From: Rhodospirillaceae bacterium
GTDB taxonomy: Bacteria; Pseudomonadota; Alphaproteobacteria; UBA8366; GCA-2717185
DNA: 20,332 nt
NCBI GenBank assembly: GCA_028817685.1
Contig: JAPPPC010000750.1
Location: forward strand, 1 to 20,332
Direction: 5' to 3'
Part shown: piece after piece, positions 17,306 to 20,332 of the stretch
How positions within the stretch are numbered: position 1 is the first letter of the stretch
Layout of the letters: each line of letters begins with the position of its first letter
Notes under the pieces: generated by a model
What the model was told of the DNA's origin: nothing
The model's database searches: none
The model's input: the letters and a program-made list of their open reading frames with translations, nothing else
Translations under genes and position numbers: made by a program

Positions 17306-18615
17306 CAGAGAGCACGAACGCCGACCAAGAGGCGAAAGAAGAATCGGAATCGACGGAGGCAATGGACGATCCATTGCGCGATGCCGAGACGGTGGTCGCG
17401 GCATTCGGCGGCGTGCGGCCGATGGCGGCACGATTAGGCATCGCCGCGACAACGATTCAGGGCTGGAAGAGCCGAGGGAACATTCCGGAGAACCGCCGGC
17501 AAGCGGTTCTCGAAGCGGCGCAAGCGGATGGCATCGACCTTGCCGTCCCGCAGGTTGAGGACACAGCGGAAGAAGCCCCCGATGATGCGGCTGAGGCGCC
17601 TTTGGCAGATACGGCGACCGCTTCGCATCAATCCCGGCAAAGCAGCACGGGTGCCGGCCCTGCATGGCTTGCGCTGATCGTGGCGATCCTCGCCGTGATC
17701 GCGTTGTTGGCATTCCCGCAATGGTCGCCATTGATCCATGGCGCGCCGCAGGCCGAGGTGCCGCGCGACATAATCGATCGCCTCGATGCGCTCGAGCGCC
17801 GGCCGAAGGTCCCGGATCTGTCAGGTAGGGTCGTTGCCGCGGAGCGCGCGATCGACGCCCTGCAGCAGCGCGGCTCGACGGCGGCGCAACCGGATGTGAC
17901 CCCGCAGTTGCGTGCGTTGTCGGATCGGGTCGATACACTGACGCGCGCGCTCGAGACGGCGCGTTCGGAGGGCCGGGCCGCGGATGATGGTAGTGCCGCG
18001 ACCCTTCTACAGTTGCGCGGAGCAGTTGACGCCTTATCGCAGAAGGTCGATCAGGCGGTCGTGGATACCGCGCAGACCAGCGCTCGGAAATCGTCGATCA
18101 TTGTCGCCGTCGGTGCGTTGGAGGTCGCTCTGGGCGACGGGCTTCCCTACGGCTATGCCCTGGCATCTGTGCAGCGATTGGCCAAGACCGAAGACAAGGA
18201 CTATGCCGAATCCGTTGCGATACTGCAGACGCATGCATCGACCGGAATTCCCACCCGGTCGCAACTGGCGAGCCGGCTGGATACGCTGATCGCCGCGCGG
18301 GGTGAACCGGTGTGGACCGCGGAAACCGATAGCTGGACCGACCGCGTATTGCGCAAGATCGATGCGGTGGTCTCGATCCGGCGACTCGACGACGATGCCG
18401 GCACGGCCGGCATGCTGCGCCAGGCGCGCAAGGCTTTGGCGAACAACGACCTGAAAGGCGCGGCGGAAACCCTAAAGGGCGCCGGAGGCCCCGCCGGCGA
18501 TTGGGCGCATGATGCGGCACAGCGTGTCGCCGCCGACCAAGCACTTTCCCGGCTTCGCCATTGGTCTCTGAAAGCGCTCGACGCTGCCGCAACCGAGAAG
18601 CCGGTGACGCAATGA
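17302..18615 (+). CDS. Mic60/mitofilin-like membrane protein with N-terminal helix-turn-helix
   Basis: A 437-residue protein. After an acidic leader, residues about 27-80 look like a small helix-turn-helix domain (GGVRPMAARLGI, then TTIQGWKSRGNIP, then RRQAVLEAA), resembling YdaS / carph-isopro-type domains. An acidic linker, one transmembrane helix (about 119-138), a predicted coiled coil (about 155-260) and a C-terminal alpha-helical mitofilin-like domain (about 265-430, with 'LEVALGDGLPYGYALASVQR') follow. Alphaproteobacterial Mic60 proteins are known from the heme operon and shape intracytoplasmic membranes through a periplasmic coiled coil; this gene has that position and plan. The helix-turn-helix would sit in the cytoplasm. 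Both ends overlap neighbouring genes by 4 or 3 bases, so it is co-translated with hemD and hemY. Confidence 0.84.
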   Translation: MTESTNADQEAKEESESTEAMDDPLRDAETVVAAFGGVRPMAARLGIAATTIQGWKSRGNIPENRRQAVLEAAQADGIDLAVPQVEDTAEEAPDDAAEAPLADTATASHQSRQSSTGAGPAWLALIVAILAVIALLAFPQWSPLIHGAPQAEVPRDIIDRLDALERRPKVPDLSGRVVAAERAIDALQQRGSTAAQPDVTPQLRALSDRVDTLTRALETARSEGRAADDGSAATLLQLRGAVDALSQKVDQAVVDTAQTSARKSSIIVAVGALEVALGDGLPYGYALASVQRLAKTEDKDYAESVAILQTHASTGIPTRSQLASRLDTLIAARGEPVWTAETDSWTDRVLRKIDAVVSIRRLDDDAGTAGMLRQARKALANNDLKGAAETLKGAGGPAGDWAHDAAQRVAADQALSRLRHWSLKALDAAATEKPVTQ

Positions 18616-19955
18616 TCCGGATCATCCTACTGTTCGTTCTGATTGCCGGCTCCGTCTGGCTCGCCGTCTGGCTCGCGGACCATCCCGGTCGGGTAGAGAT
18701 CGAGATGTTGGGCTATGCCGTCTATACCGAGCAGGTCGGCTTGTTGATCGGCGCCATTGTGGTGTTTACCGCCATCGTCGCGGTGCTGTATCGAATTTGG
18801 CGATCGCTGCGCCGCGCGCCGCGGCGGATTGTCGAGCATCGCGGCGCCAGCAAGCGGCAACGCGGGTATCAGGCGTTGACCCAGGGGATGGTCGCGGTTG
18901 CGGCCGGCGATTCGCGTGAGGCCAAACGTTTCGCCCGACGGGCGGATTCTTTGCTGAACGATCCGCCGCTGACCATGCTGCTGTCCGCCCAGGCGGCGCA
19001 GCTCGACGGCGACGAAGATGCCGCGCGGCGCTATTTCGAATCCATGCTCGACGATCCCGAAATGGCGTTCCTTGGGGTTCGCGGTCTGCTCATGCAGGCG
19101 ATGCGCAACGGCGATAATCCGGAAGCGCTGCGTCTCGCCGGGCGGGCGCAGTCTCTGCGGCCCAATACGCCGTGGGTGCTTAAATATCTCTTACAGTTGC
19201 AAGTGCAGGCCGCCGAGTGGGAGGCCGCGGATGGGACTCTGCAGCAGGTGATCCGACAAGGGGCCGTGGACGCGGGAACCGGTCGTGGTCAACATGCGGT
19301 TCTTGCTGTTGCGTTCAGCCACGAAGCCGCAGCGGCAGGGGACCAAGCTGCGGCAGCGAAACAGGCGCGCCGTGCCCATGACCTCGACCCGGCTCTGGTA
19401 CCTGCCACGGTCGCCTATGCGAAGTGCCTCGCGGAGACGGGCAAGGCCCGCCGGGCGACCAAGGTGATCGAAGCGGCGTGGAGTCAGGCGCCTCATCCGG
19501 AACTGGCGGCCGCCTACGGTGATCTGGCGGGTGAAGATGAAGCGCCGCTCGATCGGGTTAAACGGTTCCAGAGATTGCATAGCCTGCGGCCCGAGCATTC
19601 CGAAAGCCATCTTGCGCTGGCTGAAGCGAATCTGGCGGCGCAGCTATGGGGCGAGGCGCGACGACATCTCGAGCAGTCTGAATCGGTGCCCCGCTCGGTG
19701 CGGGTGCTGCGCCTTCTTGCCGATCTCGAAGAGCAGGAGCATGGTGATTTGAAGGCAGCGCGGCGCTGGCTCGACGAGGCCGCGACGGCACCGATGGAAG
19801 ATGCCTGGTATTGCGACTCCTGCGGTTCGATTGCCGGACAATGGGGCGCCAGCTGTGCCAGCTGCGATAGTTTTGCGACGCTGTCCTGGCAGTCGCCGCC
19901 GGGGCAAAGAATAACCCCACCCGCTGCGCTTCCAGCACCTGAAACCGCCGAGTAA
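18612..19955 (+). CDS. hemY: HemY-like TPR membrane protein with C-terminal CxxC pair
   Basis: A 447-residue protein with two N-terminal membrane helices (about 3-22 and 40-62) separated by a short loop, matching the HemY_N domain ('LADHPGRVEIEMLGY'), then helical tetratricopeptide-like repeats from about 85 to 390. The C-terminus carries CDSCG and CASC (C401, C404, C415, C418) with a 10-residue spacing, a rubredoxin-like metal site also seen at the end of LapB. This HemY is the operon protein of unclear role in late heme synthesis, not the protoporphyrinogen oxidase of Gram-positive bacteria. The start ATG at 18612 overlaps the previous stop; the frame open from 18561 is rejected as it runs back into the previous gene. 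Confidence 0.92.
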   Translation: MIRIILLFVLIAGSVWLAVWLADHPGRVEIEMLGYAVYTEQVGLLIGAIVVFTAIVAVLYRIWRSLRRAPRRIVEHRGASKRQRGYQALTQGMVAVAAGDSREAKRFARRADSLLNDPPLTMLLSAQAAQLDGDEDAARRYFESMLDDPEMAFLGVRGLLMQAMRNGDNPEALRLAGRAQSLRPNTPWVLKYLLQLQVQAAEWEAADGTLQQVIRQGAVDAGTGRGQHAVLAVAFSHEAAAAGDQAAAAKQARRAHDLDPALVPATVAYAKCLAETGKARRATKVIEAAWSQAPHPELAAAYGDLAGEDEAPLDRVKRFQRLHSLRPEHSESHLALAEANLAAQLWGEARRHLEQSESVPRSVRVLRLLADLEEQEHGDLKAARRWLDEAATAPMEDAWYCDSCGSIAGQWGASCASCDSFATLSWQSPPGQRITPPAALPAPETAE

Positions 19956-19961
19956 GGCCCT

Positions 19962-19994
19962 GAAAAAGAAAAGGCCGGCGCAAAGCTGCCGGCC
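19962..19994 (-). terminator. Hairpin downstream of hemY, oriented as a leftward terminator
   Basis: GGCCGGC (19973-19979) pairs with GCCGGCC (19988-19994) around an 8-base loop. On the plus strand no T run follows, but an A-rich run (19963-19972) precedes it. Read on the minus strand this is a stem followed by TTTTCTTTTT, the standard form of an intrinsic terminator for transcripts coming from the right. It may still help end the hemY transcript as a plain stem. Confidence 0.6.
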
Positions 19995-20068
19995 AGGGAG
20001 ATTCAGGGAGGAAGGAACGATTTCCTTAACAGGATGACCTCAGAATAGGGTCGAACCTGAGTTTGCGC

Positions 20069-20084
20069 AGTGACATCGGTCACA
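20069..20084. promoter_or_regulatory. CRP/FNR-family-like palindrome
   Basis: The bases AGTGACATCGGTCACA hold a perfect GTGA-N6-TCAC core and match the TGTGA-N6-TCACA consensus of CRP-type regulators at all but the first position. It lies 114 bases past hemY and about 93 bases upstream of the -10 box of the tRNA. No protein-coding gene follows in the window. It could be a chance hairpin. Confidence 0.35.
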
Positions 20085-20176
20085 TTCGGCAACATTATTT
20101 TTAAAAATTATTGGCATTCGAACCGGTCTGGCCGTGCCCGTCGGCCGGCAGACCAGTATTCTCCGCATACATTCTC

Positions 20177-20205
20177 TTGCCTTGTTGATACGCCGCGCCT
20201 ATTTT
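20177..20205 (+). promoter_or_regulatory. Probable promoter of the tRNA
   Basis: TTGCCT (20177-20182) and TATTTT (20200-20205) are separated by 17 bases, fitting a sigma-70-type promoter. Transcription would begin about 6 bases before the first base of the tRNA at 20218. The sequence between the boxes is GC-rich. Confidence 0.5.
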
Positions 20206-20217
20206 GCGCGCCGAAAT

Positions 20218-20255
20218 GCCGCCTTAGCTCAGTTGGTAGAGCACAGCATTCGTAA
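20218..20255 (+). tRNA. tRNA-Thr(CGU), 5' half only; 3' half not found in the window
   Basis: The sequence follows the canonical tRNA plan through the anticodon loop: acceptor strand GCCGCCT (20218-20224), TA, D arm GCTC-AGTTGGTA-GAGC (20227-20242), A, anticodon stem strand CAGCA (20244-20248) and loop TTCGTAA (20249-20255) with anticodon CGT (20251-20253), which reads ACG threonine codons. The next bases should be TGCTG to close the anticodon stem, but GACAC follows, and no variable loop, T arm or acceptor strand AGGCGGC appears before the window ends. Either an intron follows the anticodon or the gene has been broken by an insertion or rearrangement. tRNA identity is secure; its integrity is not. 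Confidence 0.8.
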
Positions 20256-20332
20256 GACACGGTTCCACCGTATAATTGTTTAAAAACAATCCCTTACATT
20301 GCGATGAAAATCCGTGTGAACAATATGTGTAA
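20256..20332. other. AT-rich, hairpin-rich sequence following the broken tRNA
   Basis: These 77 bases are clearly more AT-rich than the rest of the window. They contain ACGGT-TCC-ACCGT (20259-20271), a perfect ATTGTT-TAAA-AACAAT hairpin (20275-20290), and a longer-range inverted repeat ACACGG/CCGTGT (20257-20262 with 20312-20317). No coding frame is evident. This could be the start of an intron or the edge of an inserted element. Confidence 0.55.

Larger units (their letters stand above)
19956..20217. other. Intergenic region between hemY and the tRNA
   Basis: This 262-base stretch holds no convincing gene. Besides the leftward terminator and the CRP-like palindrome it has a small hairpin AAGGAA-CGAT-TTCCTT near 20012-20027, a CTCAG/CTGAG pair near 20039-20061, the AT-rich palindrome TTTTTAAAAA at 20098-20107, and the tRNA promoter at its right end. 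Base composition falls towards the right compared with the coding region. Confidence 0.6.

Noticed and set aside
20070..20255. A 61-codon plus-strand frame ending in the tRNA
   Set aside because: It runs through the tRNA promoter and the tRNA itself, and its last residues are the usual translation of a tRNA 5' half.

Overview
The window looks like chromosomal DNA of a high-GC alphaproteobacterium, probably of Rhodospirillales type. The reasons are the GC-rich coding sequence and the operon hemC-hemD-(Mic60/mitofilin-like)-hemY diverging from a tsaD-gpsA-YciI-EVE run, an arrangement I know from Alphaproteobacteria. I see no CRISPR array, insertion sequence, rRNA or complete phage. Most of the window is housekeeping or general metabolism; the oddities are in the last 4 kb.

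Left part (1-3795). The N-terminal part of a D-2-hydroxyacid dehydrogenase runs off the left edge on the minus strand, behind a minus-strand MFS transporter. A small AtzH/HpxZ-like protein diverges from the transporter and converges, with a 16-base overlap, on a minus-strand HerA-type hexameric ATPase. An AT-rich leader and a clear minus-strand terminator separate that ATPase from acs.

Middle part (3796-12037). acs (acetyl-CoA synthetase, minus) diverges from a plus-strand run of three genes: a creatininase-family hydrolase, a histidine phosphatase and a membrane-anchored DM13-domain protein. That run meets, only 4 bases away, an inner-membrane RND efflux permease whose adaptor gene lies directly upstream with coupled translation. 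No outer-membrane channel or regulator gene accompanies the pump.

Right part (12038-19955). A compact minus-strand set reads, in transcription order: a 116-residue single-pass membrane protein, tsaD (tRNA t6A synthesis), gpsA (glycerol-3-phosphate dehydrogenase), two tandem YciI-like proteins and an EVE-domain protein. Several junctions are 4-base ATGA overlaps. Divergent from it is hemC-hemD-mitofilin-like-hemY, for porphyrin synthesis and membrane organisation. hemD appears to start at an ATT codon behind a strong ribosome binding site. The mitofilin-like protein carries a predicted helix-turn-helix domain in its cytoplasmic N-terminus.

Right edge (19956-20332). After hemY come hairpins, including a terminator that reads leftward, a CRP/FNR-like palindrome, a plausible promoter, and the 5' half of a tRNA-Thr(CGU). 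The tRNA sequence stops being tRNA-like right after the anticodon loop and passes into AT-rich, hairpin-rich DNA. This means either an intron-split tRNA or the edge of an inserted element, and it is the point most worth following beyond the window.
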